From: Paracoccaceae bacterium
Lineage (GTDB): Bacteria > Pseudomonadota > Alphaproteobacteria > Rhodobacterales > Rhodobacteraceae
Reading direction: 5' to 3'
DNA length: 64,000 bases
Assembly: GCA_030066905.1 (NCBI GenBank)
Contig: JASJAR010000001.1
Location: 1-64,000 of the forward strand
Shown: positions 53,876 through 64,000 of the stretch, piece by piece
How the letters are laid out: every line of letters begins with the position of its first letter
How positions within the stretch are numbered: position 1 is the first letter of the stretch
Notes under the pieces: model-generated
What the model was told of the DNA's origin: nothing
What the model saw: the letters and a program-made list of their open reading frames with translations, nothing else
Databases searched by the model: none
Made by a program: the position numbers and the translations under genes

Positions 53876-54813
53876 AGGGCTTGGTTCGAAAGCACGGCTG
53901 GTCGCTCGGCCTGGGCCTGCTCTTCCTTCTGCTCCTCGCCGTTACCCGTCTCATCCAGCCGACGTTCGGGGCCAGCGGGTTCGAAAGCCTGGCCCGCGCC
54001 GCCCTGCCTTTTGCCTTCGCCACCGCCGGGATGGCCATCGTCGTCATCGTCGGCGGCATCGATCTCTCGGTGGCCTCGATGATGGCCGTCGCTGCGGTTC
54101 TGGCGGCGGTGCTGATGGAACGGATTGCCGGCGTCCCAGCCCTATTCATCGTCCTCGCAGCCGGTCTCGTCATGGGGCTCGTCAACGGCGCCCTCATCGT
54201 CCTGACCCGCGTGCCCGATATCGTTGTGACGCTGGCCATGCTGTTCGTCTGGGAGGGGGTGGCTCTCCTGATCCTCGAAACCCCAGGCGGGGCGGCGTCG
54301 GACTGGCTTGAGGCGGGTATTCGCGGGTTTTTCCCAGTGGAAGGCATCCCCCAGGCCCTTCTCATCATTGTCGTTGCCATCGGCGCCGTCTGGCTGCCGG
54401 TTCGGCGTTCCAAGCTCGGCCTGTCGATCTATGCGACCGGCTCCGACGAGCGTGCCGCCTTCCGGTCGGGGGTTGCCGTCGGCCGGACGAAGATCGCCGC
54501 CTACGGCCTTTGCGGATTGTTCTGTGCGATGGGCGGGCTCAGCCTTGCGGCACTCACCGGTATCGGCGAGCCCGTTCCGGGCCCCTATCTGCTCGCGTCG
54601 GTTGCCGCCGTGGTGCTCGGCGGCGTGGTGCTCGGCGGCGGGCGCGGGGGTCTTCTCGGGCCGATCATCGCCGTGTTCATCCTGCGGATCATCCGCACCA
54701 TTCTGACCCTGATGGCGGTCGATCCCAATGTCACAACCATTATCGAGGGCACGATCATGGTCGCGGTCGTGATGCTCGGGACCTGGCTCACGATGCGGGG
54801 AGCACGACGATGA
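53872..54813 (+). CDS. Sugar ABC transporter permease (first)
   Basis: A 313-residue RbsC-like permease starting at GTG in overlap with the ATPase stop. About eight helices, with MAIVVIVGGIDLSVASMMAV, GLVNGALIVLTRVPDIVVTLAM and GGVVLGGGRGGLLGPIIAVF as family landmarks. It pairs with the following permease to form a heterodimeric channel, as in YtfT/YjfF-type systems. An ATGA-type overlap joins the two genes. Confidence 0.92.
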   Translation: MKGLVRKHGWSLGLGLLFLLLLAVTRLIQPTFGASGFESLARAALPFAFATAGMAIVVIVGGIDLSVASMMAVAAVLAAVLMERIAGVPALFIVLAAGLVMGLVNGALIVLTRVPDIVVTLAMLFVWEGVALLILETPGGAASDWLEAGIRGFFPVEGIPQALLIIVVAIGAVWLPVRRSKLGLSIYATGSDERAAFRSGVAVGRTKIAAYGLCGLFCAMGGLSLAALTGIGEPVPGPYLLASVAAVVLGGVVLGGGRGGLLGPIIAVFILRIIRTILTLMAVDPNVTTIIEGTIMVAVVMLGTWLTMRGARR

Positions 54814-55817
54814 GCGATCTCAGCACCGATCCACCGCTGGTGCGCATTGGACGGTTCCTGCGGGACAACCCGATGATCCCGCTCCTGGTCTTTCTCTTTC
54901 TCCTGATCGCGGTTCTCGAAGCGATGCGCCCCGGGATCGTGATGCCCGTGCGTGCCGGGCGCGACGGGCTAATCTCGACCTTCTGGGTCGGCAATCTCAT
55001 CAAGTTCGCGATCCCGCTCGCAATGCTCGCCGCCTGTCAGGTGCTCACCATGCTGACGGCGGGTATCGACCTCTCCGTCGGGGTCGTGGCGACGGTCTCG
55101 GCCTTTGTCTGCGCAACGTTGAGTTCGATCTGGGGCGTAGCGCCGGCGGTCCTGATCGCCCTGGCGGCCGGGGTGATGGTGGGACTCGTCAACGGGTTCG
55201 GCGTCGGTGTCGTCCGCGTCCATCCGCTCATCATGACGCTCGGCACGGGGCTCATCGCCACGGGTTGCCTTCAGGTCTATCAGCGGCTGGTGATCAATGC
55301 GGGGTCCGTCGTCCCCGACTTTCTGGTCTGGCTCGGGGTCGGGCGGACCTTGGGAATGCCGAACGGCCTTGTCTTGTTCGTGCCCTTCGCCATCTTCATC
55401 CTCTGGCTCATGCGCTATACCGGCTTCGGGCGGCTCCTCTTCGCGCTCGGCTCGAACGAGCGGGCCGCCAAGCTCTCCGGCGTCCGGGCCTGGCAGGTCT
55501 ATATCGCGCTCTACGTGCTGTCGGGCTTCATCGCGGCCCTGGCCGGCCTGCTTTACCTCGGGATGATCCGTCAGACCTCGCTCAGCCTCGCCAATCCGCT
55601 CCTGCTGCCCTCCGTCGCGGCCGCAGTCATCGGCGGGACGTCGATTTTCGGCGGGCGCGGGAGCTATGCCGGTGCGATCATCGGCGCGCTCATTCTCCGG
55701 GTGCTCGACACCATGCTGACGCTCATGCAGATGCCCGAAGGGGCCCGCACCGCCCTTTTCGGCGTCATCATTCTCGCCGTCACGGCCCTTTACGTAAGGA
55801 TCACCGGCGCACGCTAG
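54810..55817 (+). CDS. Sugar ABC transporter permease (second)
   Basis: A 335-residue permease homologous to the preceding gene (MLTAGIDLSVGVVATVSAF, VNGFGVGVVRVHPLIMTLGT, GGTSIFGGRGSYAGAIIGALI). The longer open frame upstream overlaps the first permease and was not used. It completes a binding protein-ATPase-permease-permease set. Confidence 0.92.
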   Translation: MSDLSTDPPLVRIGRFLRDNPMIPLLVFLFLLIAVLEAMRPGIVMPVRAGRDGLISTFWVGNLIKFAIPLAMLAACQVLTMLTAGIDLSVGVVATVSAFVCATLSSIWGVAPAVLIALAAGVMVGLVNGFGVGVVRVHPLIMTLGTGLIATGCLQVYQRLVINAGSVVPDFLVWLGVGRTLGMPNGLVLFVPFAIFILWLMRYTGFGRLLFALGSNERAAKLSGVRAWQVYIALYVLSGFIAALAGLLYLGMIRQTSLSLANPLLLPSVAAAVIGGTSIFGGRGSYAGAIIGALILRVLDTMLTLMQMPEGARTALFGVIILAVTALYVRITGAR

Positions 55818-55828
55818 GGAGGACCATC

Positions 55829-56901
<1,073 letters not shown>

Positions 56902-56905
<4 letters not shown>

Positions 56906-58017
56906 CCGACGACGCGACAGATACCGACACCTATGCGCTCAAGGCCGCGGACCTGCCGGAGATCGAGGCGCCAGACATCCCCTATCGGCCGCCGGCACCG
57001 CGCACCTATCGCCCAAGGATCGGCATGATCGGCACAGGCGGCATCTCGGCGAGCCATCTCGATGCCTATCGCAGCGCCGGTTGGGAGGTCGCCGCGCTCT
57101 GGAACCGGACCCGGTCGAAGGCCGAGGCGAAGGCCGCCGAGTACTGTCCGGGCGCGCGGATCGAGGAGGATTGGCGGGCGCTGCTGGCTGACAGCGAGAT
57201 CGACGTTGTCGACGTCACGCTCCACCCCGAGCACCGGGTCCCCATCGTCGAAGCCGCACTTCGGGCAGGCAAGCACGTCCTCAGCCAGAAACCCTTCGTC
57301 AGCGATCTCGACGCCGGGGAAGACCTCGTCCGCATCGCCGAGGACGAAGGCGTGAAGCTTGCGGTGAACCAGAATGGGCGCTGGTCGCCGCATATGGCGT
57401 TCATCCGCGAGGCGGTGCGCAGAGGGTATATCGGCGAGGTTCTCTCGGCCCATGTCGCGGTCCATTGGGACCATACCTGGACGGCGCATACGCCCTTCGA
57501 CGAGATCGCCGATCTCGTGCTTTACGATTTCGGCGTGCATTGGTTCGACTTCGTCGCTTCTCTGGTCGGAGACCGGGCCGAAAGCGTGGTCGCGACTGCC
57601 TCGAAGGCCCGAGACCAGGCCAACCGGATGCCGCTTCTGGCCGAGGCGCTTGTGCGGTTCGATGGCGGCCAGGCGAGCCTGGTGTTCGACGGCGGCGTGC
57701 CACACGGGCCGTGGGACACCTCCTATGTCGGCGGCACCAAGGGGAGCCTTCGCTCCGAGGGCCCCGATCTCGGCAGGCAGAGCGTGACGCTGACGACCGG
57801 CGACGGCGTCGCTCGGCCCGCGCTCCATGGCACATGGTTCAACGACGGTTTCCGGGGCGCGATGGGCGAGCTTCTGTGTGCCATCGAGGACGACCGGGAC
57901 CCGATCAACGGGGCCCGCGACAACCTCAAATCTCTCGCCGTTGCCTTCGCTGCCGTCCGTTCGCGGATCATCGGCAAGGAAGTCGCCGTCGGCGGCGCCC
58001 GCCGCCTCGAAAGCTGA
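56902..58017 (+). CDS. Gfo/Idh/MocA-family dehydrogenase (third)
   Basis: A 371-residue protein starting at GTG in overlap with the preceding gene. It has an intact Rossmann loop MIGTGGISASHLDAY after a roughly 45-residue proline-rich lead. The catalytic lysine motif is SQKPFV where EKP is usual. YDFGVHWFDFVA carries the C-terminal aspartate and histidine. It is the last plus-strand gene before the convergent SIS-domain gene, 12 bases away. Confidence 0.86.
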
Positions 58018-58029
58018 CGGGCCCGGTGC

Positions 58030-59049
58030 TCAGGTGGTCTGGGTGACCTTGCTGAGATGCCGCGGCTCATCGGGATCGAGGCCGCGCGCGACCGCGATAC
58101 GTTCGATCATCGCATAGAAGCTGACGATGAGGGCGAGCGGGTCGGTCAGCCAATGGCCGGTGCGCACCGTGGGCAGCGGCGTGGCACGGTTCACAAGCCC
58201 ACTCGTTGCAAAGACCGTGGCGCCCTTGGCCGCAATAGCATCGGCGACCTCCGCAACGGTGGGCTCGGCGGCGTCCGCGGCGGCAAAGGCCAGAACCGGA
58301 AAGCCGCGTTCGACCATGGAGACCGGTCCGTGCAGGACTTCGGCGGAGGAAAACCCCTCGCCGTGAAGCTGGCAGACTTCCTTGAACTTGAGCGCGGCCT
58401 CGGTCGAGATCGCCCAGGCCGGACCCCGCCCGAGCGTGTAGAGCGAGCCCGGCGTCAGCGCTGCGCCAACGGCCGACCAGTCGGTCTCTGTTGCCTGGCC
58501 GAACGCCTCGGGCAAGGCCTCGATTGCAGCCAGGAGGGCGGCGTCGCCTTTCACCTCGGCCAGAAGCCAGAGCCCCGCGAGGGCCGAGTTGACGAAGGTC
58601 TTCGTCGCCGCGACGCTGGTTTCCGCGCCGGCTGCGATGTCGATGACGTGCTCGGCCTCTGCCGCCAGCGGCGAGGCCGGATGGTTGGTCAGGACAAGGG
58701 TCAGCCCGCCCCCTGCCCTAAGCGCCTTCGTCATCTCGACAATGTCGGGGCTCGCCCCGGACTGGGAAACCGACAGGCCCGCCGCCCCCCGAACCCTCAG
58801 GCGTGCCCCGTAGACCGAGGCGACCGAGGGCCCGACCGAGGCCATCGGCAGGCCCAGGAGAAGCTCGCTTGCATACTTGAGATAGGTGCAGGCATGGTCC
58901 GAAGAGCCGCGCGCGACCGACACCAGAAACGGCGGATCGGTCTTCCTGATCGCAGCGGCGGCGGCGGCAACGCTGGCCTTCTCGCGCTCGAGCAGCCGTG
59001 CCGCGGCAGCCGGTATCTCTTCGATCTCGTGTCGCATCCGACTGGGCAT
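58030..59049 (-). CDS. SIS-domain phosphosugar isomerase/deaminase (NagB-II or AgaS type)
   Basis: A 339-residue protein with two SIS domains, like the isomerase half of GlmS: VARGSSDHACTYLKY and SVSQSGASPDIVEM in the first, TLGRGPAWAISTEAALKFKE in the second. Proteins of this size in alphaproteobacteria often serve as glucosamine-6-phosphate deaminase (NagB-II), which would complete the ROK-NagA pair at 37-39 kb. Alternatively it acts on another amino sugar. The start was set at MPSRMRHEI with GAAGGA upstream. Confidence 0.85.
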   Translation of the reverse strand: MPSRMRHEIEEIPAAAARLLEREKASVAAAAAAIRKTDPPFLVSVARGSSDHACTYLKYASELLLGLPMASVGPSVASVYGARLRVRGAAGLSVSQSGASPDIVEMTKALRAGGGLTLVLTNHPASPLAAEAEHVIDIAAGAETSVAATKTFVNSALAGLWLLAEVKGDAALLAAIEALPEAFGQATETDWSAVGAALTPGSLYTLGRGPAWAISTEAALKFKEVCQLHGEGFSSAEVLHGPVSMVERGFPVLAFAAADAAEPTVAEVADAIAAKGATVFATSGLVNRATPLPTVRTGHWLTDPLALIVSFYAMIERIAVARGLDPDEPRHLSKVTQTT

Positions 59050-59109
59050 GGCACAGTTCCTTCGCTGCTGCCGACAATGCCTTCTCGGCGGCCGGAAGCA
59101 AACTGCCGA

Positions 59110-59120
59110 CTTGTGACAAG
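59110..59120. promoter_or_regulatory. Short palindrome in the divergent SIS/Gfo gap
   Basis: CTTGT-G-ACAAG has 5-base arms and lies midway in the 115-base gap between the two divergent genes. It is too short to be more than a candidate operator. Confidence 0.2.
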
Positions 59121-59164
59121 GGCCTGGAACGGCGATGTTTTCCACAGCATTGGAGGGACAGAAG

Positions 59165-60181
59165 ATGATCCGGGCACTGGTGATCGGCCTTGGCAATATG
59201 GGACAGAGCCACGCCCTGGCCCTCCACGCCTCAAGGGACGCGGAAATCGTCGCCCTGGTGAACCGCTCGCCGGTGGAACTGACAGAGGAGCTTCGCCGGT
59301 ACCCGGTCTTCGACCGGTTCGAAACGGCGATGAAGACCAACCCCGATCTCGTCGTGATCGCCACCTATGCCGACAGCCATGCCGAGCTTGCAATCCGGGC
59401 GATGGAGGCCGGCGCCCATGTGTTCGTCGAAAAACCGCTGGCGGCCACGGTCGCCGATGCCGAGGAGGTGGTGAGAACGGCGCGGCGGCGCGACCGGAAG
59501 ATCGTCGTCGGCTACATCCTGCGCCATCACCCTTCCTGGCAGCGGCTGATCGCGGAGGCCCGGGCGCTCGGGGGTCCATACGTCTTTCGGATGAACCTCA
59601 ACCAGCAATCCACCGGCGCGGAATGGGAAACCCACAAGGCGCTGATGCGGACGACGTCGCCGATCGTCGATTGCGGCCTCCACTACATCGACGTCATGTG
59701 CCAGATCACCAATGCCCGCCCGGTCCGGGTGCAGGGTATCGGATTGCGGCTGACCGACGAGATACCGCCCGAGATGTACAATTACGGCCAGCTCCAAGTG
59801 GTCTTCGCCGACGGATCGGTCGGGTGGTACGAGGCCGGCTGGGGCCCGATGATGTCGGAAACCGCCTTCTTCGTGAAGGACATCGTCAGCCCCAACGGCG
59901 CTGTGTCCATCGTCGATGGCGACAAGGGGGCCTCGGCCGATATCGACGGGCATACGAGCGTCGGCGGTCTCGTGGTGCACCGACCCGAGGGCGACCGGCT
60001 CATCGAGATCCCTGTCGAGCCGGGCCATCAGGACCTCTGCGACGCGGAACAGGCGTTCATGATTCGGGCCATCGCCGAGGACATCGACCTCTCAGATCAC
60101 ATGGCGGCCGCCGTGAGTTCCCTTGCGGTTTGCCTCGCGGCAGATGAAAGCATCCGACGCGGCGTACCCGTGGCACTCTGA
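59165..60181 (+). CDS. Gfo/Idh/MocA-family dehydrogenase (fourth)
   Basis: A 338-residue protein with an intact coenzyme loop VIGLGNMGQSHALAL, the catalytic EKPLA segment and the C-terminal-domain DCGLHYIDVM with aspartate and histidine. It is divergent from the SIS gene and lies at the end of the sugar region. The start is the ATG following GGAGGGACAGAAG. Substrate unknown. Confidence 0.89.
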   Translation: MIRALVIGLGNMGQSHALALHASRDAEIVALVNRSPVELTEELRRYPVFDRFETAMKTNPDLVVIATYADSHAELAIRAMEAGAHVFVEKPLAATVADAEEVVRTARRRDRKIVVGYILRHHPSWQRLIAEARALGGPYVFRMNLNQQSTGAEWETHKALMRTTSPIVDCGLHYIDVMCQITNARPVRVQGIGLRLTDEIPPEMYNYGQLQVVFADGSVGWYEAGWGPMMSETAFFVKDIVSPNGAVSIVDGDKGASADIDGHTSVGGLVVHRPEGDRLIEIPVEPGHQDLCDAEQAFMIRAIAEDIDLSDHMAAAVSSLAVCLAADESIRRGVPVAL

Positions 60182-60290
60182 GGTGACAGCGGAATCCCGG
60201 CCGAGAGATCCGGTCGATCCGGAGAAGGACGCTTGCCAGGGGCGGCGAAAGGCTTCACATTCAGAGATGCGAATTTATTGTGGTGCCGCT

Positions 60291-61205
60291 ATGGAAATCA
60301 CCAGAAGAACCCTCCTTGGTGCCGCAGGCGCCTCGACGCTCGCCGGTCTCTTGCCGCGCCGGTCGCTTGCCCGCATGGAGATCGGAAGTGCCACGCTGAC
60401 AACGGTCAGCGATGGCCATCTGACCCTGCCGGGCGACTTCATCTTCGGGCCGATGCCGGCCGACGAACTGCCCGGTTTGCTCAGCCGGTACGACATCGAC
60501 CGGCAACAGCTCACGCCCGAGTGCAATCTCGCCCTTTGGCAGGATGCGGATAGAACCGTGCTCTTCGACGCCGGATCGGGACCGGATTTCATGGCCACCG
60601 CCGGCTTCCTGCTCGACGGGCTCGGCGAGATCGGCATCGACCCCGGCGATATCACGGATGTCGTCTTCACCCATGCCCATCCCGACCACATCTGGGGGTT
60701 GATCGACGATTTCGACGATCTGGTCTTTCCCGGTGCAACGTACCGGATGGGCCGCAGGGAATGGGACTACTGGTGGAACCCAGAGACCGTGAACACCATC
60801 GGCGAGGCGCGTGCGGCCTTTGCGGTGGGGGCCCGGCGCCGGATGGAGCGGATCGAAGACGCCGTCGTCCTGTTCGACGACGGCGAAGAAATCCTGCCCG
60901 GGATCGCGGCGCTCGAAACGCCGGGGCACACGCCGGGGCACATGGCCTTCGAAATCCGGCAAGGAAGCGCGGCGGCCCTCGTGGTCGGAGATGCCATCGG
61001 CAACCACCACGTCGCCTTCGCCCGGCCGCATTGGAAGAGCGGGTCGGACCAGGACCCCGACCTCGCCATAGCGACCCGAAAGATTCTGTTCGACCGCCTG
61101 ACCGGCGAAGACCTGCCGTTGCTCGGTTTTCATCTCCCCGGCGGAGGCATCGGCCGCGCGGAGGTCATCGAGGACGGCTACCGCTTCGTCCCGGGAGACA
61201 TCTGA
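60291..61205 (+). CDS. Exported metallo-beta-lactamase-fold hydrolase
   Basis: A 304-residue protein with a twin-arginine-type leader (ITRRTLLGAAGASTLAGLL) and intact zinc motifs THAHPDHIWG, ETPGHTPGHM and GFHLPGGG, with GDAIGNHHV between. It is a periplasmic zinc hydrolase of unknown substrate. Its stop overlaps the start of the next MBL-fold gene by one base. A start 24 bases upstream (MRIYCGAA) is possible but would bury the signal. Confidence 0.85.
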   Translation: MEITRRTLLGAAGASTLAGLLPRRSLARMEIGSATLTTVSDGHLTLPGDFIFGPMPADELPGLLSRYDIDRQQLTPECNLALWQDADRTVLFDAGSGPDFMATAGFLLDGLGEIGIDPGDITDVVFTHAHPDHIWGLIDDFDDLVFPGATYRMGRREWDYWWNPETVNTIGEARAAFAVGARRRMERIEDAVVLFDDGEEILPGIAALETPGHTPGHMAFEIRQGSAAALVVGDAIGNHHVAFARPHWKSGSDQDPDLAIATRKILFDRLTGEDLPLLGFHLPGGGIGRAEVIEDGYRFVPGDI

Positions 61206-62149
61206 TGCGCGCCGCAGTCCTGATCGCCGCTCTCGTTGCCTGCCCGGCCGCCGCCGACGAGGACATTGCCGACCAATACCCCGGCTCCCCGCTCTATTCG
61301 AAGCCGGTCGAGGTCATTCCACACGTCTGGTCGGCCATCGGCGCCACCGCCCCGCCGACCTATGAAAACTCCGGCCACAACAACAATCTCAGCTTCATCG
61401 TGACCGGAGACGGTGTGGTCGTGGTCAATGGCGGGGCGGCCTACATCCTGGCCGAGGCGCTCCACAAGGAGATCAGGGCGGTGACCGACGAACCGGTGCG
61501 CCTTGTGATCGACGAGAACGGACAGGGCCACGCCATGCTGGGCAACTCCTACTGGGCCGAACAGGGCGTGCCGATCCTCGCCCACGTCGATGCCGCTACC
61601 GAGATCGAGGCCCATGGCCACGAAATCCTCGAAAGCATGAAGCGCTACAATCGCGACAAGGCGGAGGGCACCTTCGTTGCGTTGCCAACCGAGACCTTCG
61701 AGGAGGCCCGCGCCATCGAGATGGGCGGTTTCCGCATCCAGGTGCTGCATCTCGGCCCGGCACACGGCCCCGGCGACATCCAGGTCTGGTTGCCGGAACA
61801 AAGCCTCGTGATCGCAGGCGACATGGCGTTTCACGAACGGATGCCGCCGATCTTCGCGGACACCATCGTCAAGGACTGGATCGAGACCTGGGATACCGGC
61901 TTCGAGGCCCTGAACGCGACCTATGTGATCCCGGGTCACGGGCACCCCACCAACATGGATCAGGTCCGCCGTTATACCCGTGACTATCTCGTCTTCCTGC
62001 GCGAACGCATCGCCGAGCATCTCGATGCGGGCGGGGACCTCGCGGGGGCCTATTACGTCGACCAGAGCCCTTATGCGCATCTCGATACGTTCGACGAACT
62101 CGCAACGAAGAATGCCGGCCGGGTCTTCGAACAGATGGAATGGGAATAG
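61205..62149 (+). CDS. Secreted MBL-fold protein with degenerate first zinc motif
   Basis: A 314-residue protein with a signal peptide (MRAAVLIAALVACPAAADE). The fold is indicated by VEVIPHVWSAIGA, the LGPAHGPGDIQVWLP segment, IAGDMAFH and VIPGHGHPT. The first metal motif, normally HxHxDH, reads ENGQGHAMLGNSYW and keeps only one histidine. It may bind one metal or use other ligands, as in SoxH-like relatives. It is coupled to the preceding MBL gene by a TGATG overlap. Confidence 0.83.
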   Translation: MRAAVLIAALVACPAAADEDIADQYPGSPLYSKPVEVIPHVWSAIGATAPPTYENSGHNNNLSFIVTGDGVVVVNGGAAYILAEALHKEIRAVTDEPVRLVIDENGQGHAMLGNSYWAEQGVPILAHVDAATEIEAHGHEILESMKRYNRDKAEGTFVALPTETFEEARAIEMGGFRIQVLHLGPAHGPGDIQVWLPEQSLVIAGDMAFHERMPPIFADTIVKDWIETWDTGFEALNATYVIPGHGHPTNMDQVRRYTRDYLVFLRERIAEHLDAGGDLAGAYYVDQSPYAHLDTFDELATKNAGRVFEQMEWE

Positions 62150-62266
62150 CAGTGCACATGGGCCTCTGCCTATCGCCGGACCCCGGGTCGGTGATTTGAC
62201 ACCGGTCAAGGCGGGGCGGCGGCTGGGTGTGGAAGTTGCCTTTGCAAACAGCGACCTGGGCCGCCT

Positions 62267-63325
62267 TTGGAAGACCTGATCGAAACGCTCGGCGACCCCG
62301 CCACCCTGCTCTTGGCGGGGCTATCGGTTGGTTTCGTCTTCGGGGTGGCGGCCTATACTTCGCGGTTTTGCCTACGCGCGGCGACGGTCGAGGTGGCCGA
62401 AGGGCATTTCGGGGCGCGGCTGGCGATCTGGCTGGTGGCGTTCCTTATGGCCCTGACCCTCGTCCAGGGCGCAGCGGCCCGGGGCGGTCTCGACGTGAGC
62501 GCGGCGCGGCAATTGGCGGCGACCGGGTCGGTCTCCGGCGCCATCCTGGGCGGGCTGATGTTCGGCGCCGGCATGGTGCTGGCACGCGGATGCGCCAGCC
62601 GGCTCCTTGTCCTGTCGGCCTCGGGCAATCTCCGCGCCATCGTAACGGGCCTCGTCCTAACCCTCACCGCTCAAGCTTCTCTCGGCGGCGTGCTGGCCCC
62701 GGCGCGCGAAGCGCTCGCAACGCTCTGGACGGTTCCCGGCGGCGCGGATCGCAGCCTGCTCGCCATCCTCGGGCTGCCGCAGACCACGGTCTGGGCCCTT
62801 GCCGCCGCAAGCCTCGTCGCGGCCGTTCTCTTCGGCGCGCTTCGGGGCGCAAAGCCCGCAGAGCTCCTCGGCGCGGCGGTCGTCGGTCTTGCGGTCTTTC
62901 TCGGCTGGCTTGCGACCTTCGCCATCGCCAGCGCGTCGTTCGAGATCGTCGCCGTCCAGTCGGTGACCTTCACCGGCCCCTCTACGGATACCCTGATGGC
63001 GCTGGTGAACGAGCGCAGCCTGCCTATGGGGTTCGGCACCGGGCTGGTCCCGGGGGTCTTTCTCGGCGCCTTTCTCGCCGCCTTCATCAAGGGCGAGGCG
63101 CGCATACAGCGGTTTGGCCCGGACACGCCGATGGAACGCTACCTCATTGGCGGCACACTGATGGGGTTCGGCTCCATGCTGGCCGGCGGCTGCGCAGTGG
63201 GCGCGGGCGTTTCCGGCGGGTCGATCCTGTCGCTCACGGCCTGGATCGCGGTCTTGTCGATGTGGGTCGGGGCGATGACGACGCACCGGCTTCTCACCCG
63301 AAAAGCCACGACCGCCACCGTCTGA
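62267..63325 (+). CDS. YeeE/YedE-family sulfur transporter
   Basis: A 352-residue membrane protein of the YeeE/YedE (DUF395, thiosulfate transporter TsuA) family. Conserved cysteines occur in SRFCLRAA, ARGCASRL and AGGCAVGAGVSGGS. Nine or more helices are predicted. The start is probably TTG. No ATG in the frame is close to the first helix. It lies after two MBL-fold genes and converges on hemA with 1 base between stops. It likely imports thiosulfate or a related sulfur compound. Confidence 0.88.
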   Translation: MEDLIETLGDPATLLLAGLSVGFVFGVAAYTSRFCLRAATVEVAEGHFGARLAIWLVAFLMALTLVQGAAARGGLDVSAARQLAATGSVSGAILGGLMFGAGMVLARGCASRLLVLSASGNLRAIVTGLVLTLTAQASLGGVLAPAREALATLWTVPGGADRSLLAILGLPQTTVWALAAASLVAAVLFGALRGAKPAELLGAAVVGLAVFLGWLATFAIASASFEIVAVQSVTFTGPSTDTLMALVNERSLPMGFGTGLVPGVFLGAFLAAFIKGEARIQRFGPDTPMERYLIGGTLMGFGSMLAGGCAVGAGVSGGSILSLTAWIAVLSMWVGAMTTHRLLTRKATTATV

Positions 63326-63326
63326 T

Positions 63327-64000
63327 CTATTGGGCGGCGACCGCGGTCCTGGCGAGCTGGCATTGCGACCAGAGATCTTCGAGCGCCGCAACCAGCCGAT
63401 CGACCTCGGCGTCCGAATGGACCGGCGACGGCGTGATCCGAAGCCGCTCGGTGCCTTTCGGCACCGTCGGGTAGTTGATCGGCTGGATGTAAATGCGGTG
63501 CTCGCTCATCAGCCGGTCGGAGATGAACTTGCACTTCATCGGATCGCCGACGATCACCGGGACGATGTGGCTTGGGTTGTCGAGATGCGGCAGACCGATC
63601 GCGTCGAGCCTGGCGCGCACCTCGGCGACGCACGCCCGGTGGGCCCGCCGTTCGTCCTGGCTGTCCTTCAGATGCCGGATCGATGCGGCCGCCCCCGCCG
63701 CCACCGCAGGCGGCAGAGCCGTGGTGAAGATGAAACCGGAGGCAAAGGACCGAACGAAGTCGCAAAGGGTCGACGAGCCCGCGACGTAACCCCCCATCAC
63801 GCCGAAGGCCTTGCCCAGCGTACCCTCGATGACCGTAATCCGGTCCATCAACCCTTCGCGCTCTGCGATGCCGCCACCCCGCGGGCCGTAAAGCCCCACA
63901 GCATGCACCTCGTCGAGATAGGTCATGGCGCCGTAGCGTTCGGCGAGGTCGCAGATCTCGGCGATTGGAGCGATGTCGCCGTCCATCGAATAGACACTCT
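63327..64000 (-). CDS. hemA: 5-aminolevulinate synthase, C-terminal part
   Basis: About 224 residues of the PLP enzyme that condenses glycine and succinyl-CoA in the C4 haem pathway. The gene continues beyond the right edge. [39 protein letters not shown] with the PLP lysine, and FIFTTALPP are characteristic. The C-terminus [11 protein letters not shown] is normal. ALAS of this kind is a mark of Alphaproteobacteria among bacteria. Confidence 0.95.
   Translation of the reverse strand, partial: SVYSMDGDIAPIAEICDLAERYGAMTYLDEVHAVGLYGPRGGGIAEREGLMDRITVIEGTLGKAFGVMGGYVAGSSTLCDFVRSFASGFIFTTALPPAVAAGAAASIRHLKDSQDERRAHRACVAEVRARLDAIGLPHLDNPSHIVPVIVGDPMKCKFISDRLMSEHRIYIQPINYPTVPKGTERLRITPSPVHSDAEVDRLVAALEDLWSQCQLARTAVAAQ

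Overview
The window is GC-rich, gene-dense DNA from an alphaproteobacterium, most likely a marine member of the Rhodobacterales. Support comes from the end of a hemA-type 5-aminolevulinate synthase (C4 haem pathway), a complete Na+-NQR operon, a TRAP transporter, a SqrR/BigR-like sulfide regulator and several sugar ABC operons with Gfo/Idh/MocA dehydrogenases. I found no tRNA, rRNA, insertion sequence, phage gene or CRISPR array. It reads as ordinary chromosomal catabolic content.

Layout. (1) 0.5-11.6 kb: a pentaheme cytochrome c faces away from nqrABCDEF-apbE-nqrM, followed by a CBS-domain protein, a Kef-type K+/H+ antiporter and a tandem universal stress protein. This is an ion-energetics block in which NqrB is unusually short. 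(2) 11.6-21.3 kb: a minus-strand CoA-ester cluster holds an ADP-forming acyl-CoA synthetase, a 48-codon coupled ORF, an acyl-CoA dehydrogenase, a CaiD-type hydratase and a thioesterase. A GlxA/CdhR-type regulator is divergent, and a DctPQM TRAP transporter lies beyond it. Together they suggest gamma-butyrobetaine/crotonobetaine/carnitine metabolism. (3) 21.9-33.5 kb: an aromatic cluster. Minus strand: FAD phenol hydroxylase-type monooxygenase, LysR, CMD-domain protein, intradiol dioxygenase and metallo-beta-lactamase-fold hydrolase. Plus strand: 3-oxoadipate CoA-transferase, 3-oxoadipyl-CoA thiolase and maleylacetate reductase. This is a coherent hydroxyquinol route to succinyl-CoA and acetyl-CoA, ending with an nrtS-like gene.

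(4) 33.5-36.8 kb: SulP permease, rhodanese/DUF2892 protein and an ArsR-family SqrR-like repressor, then a small beta-carbonic-anhydrase-like protein. (5) 37-40.2 kb: ROK amino-sugar kinase, NagA and a LacI regulator. (6) 40.5-48.2 kb: an operon with a desaturase-type membrane oxygenase, a PanB-like protein, an Frc-type sugar ABC transporter, a mutarotase-like protein, an SDR and a LacI repressor. (7) 48.4-60.2 kb: a second, kinase-free sugar operon with an SDR, three Gfo/Idh/MocA proteins, a TIM-barrel isomerase and an Rbs-type ABC transporter, then a SIS-domain protein (minus) and a fourth Gfo/Idh/MocA protein. (8) 60.3-64 kb: two metallo-beta-lactamase-fold proteins, a YeeE/YedE sulfur transporter and the 3' part of hemA.

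The least conventional content is the reduced NqrB, the desaturase plus PanB-like pair inside a sugar-uptake operon, the multi-Gfo kinase-free sugar pathway, the ADP-forming version of a carnitine-type CoA pathway with its small coupled ORF, and several well-formed operator-like repeats. Functions come from motif and family recognition only. No database search was run.
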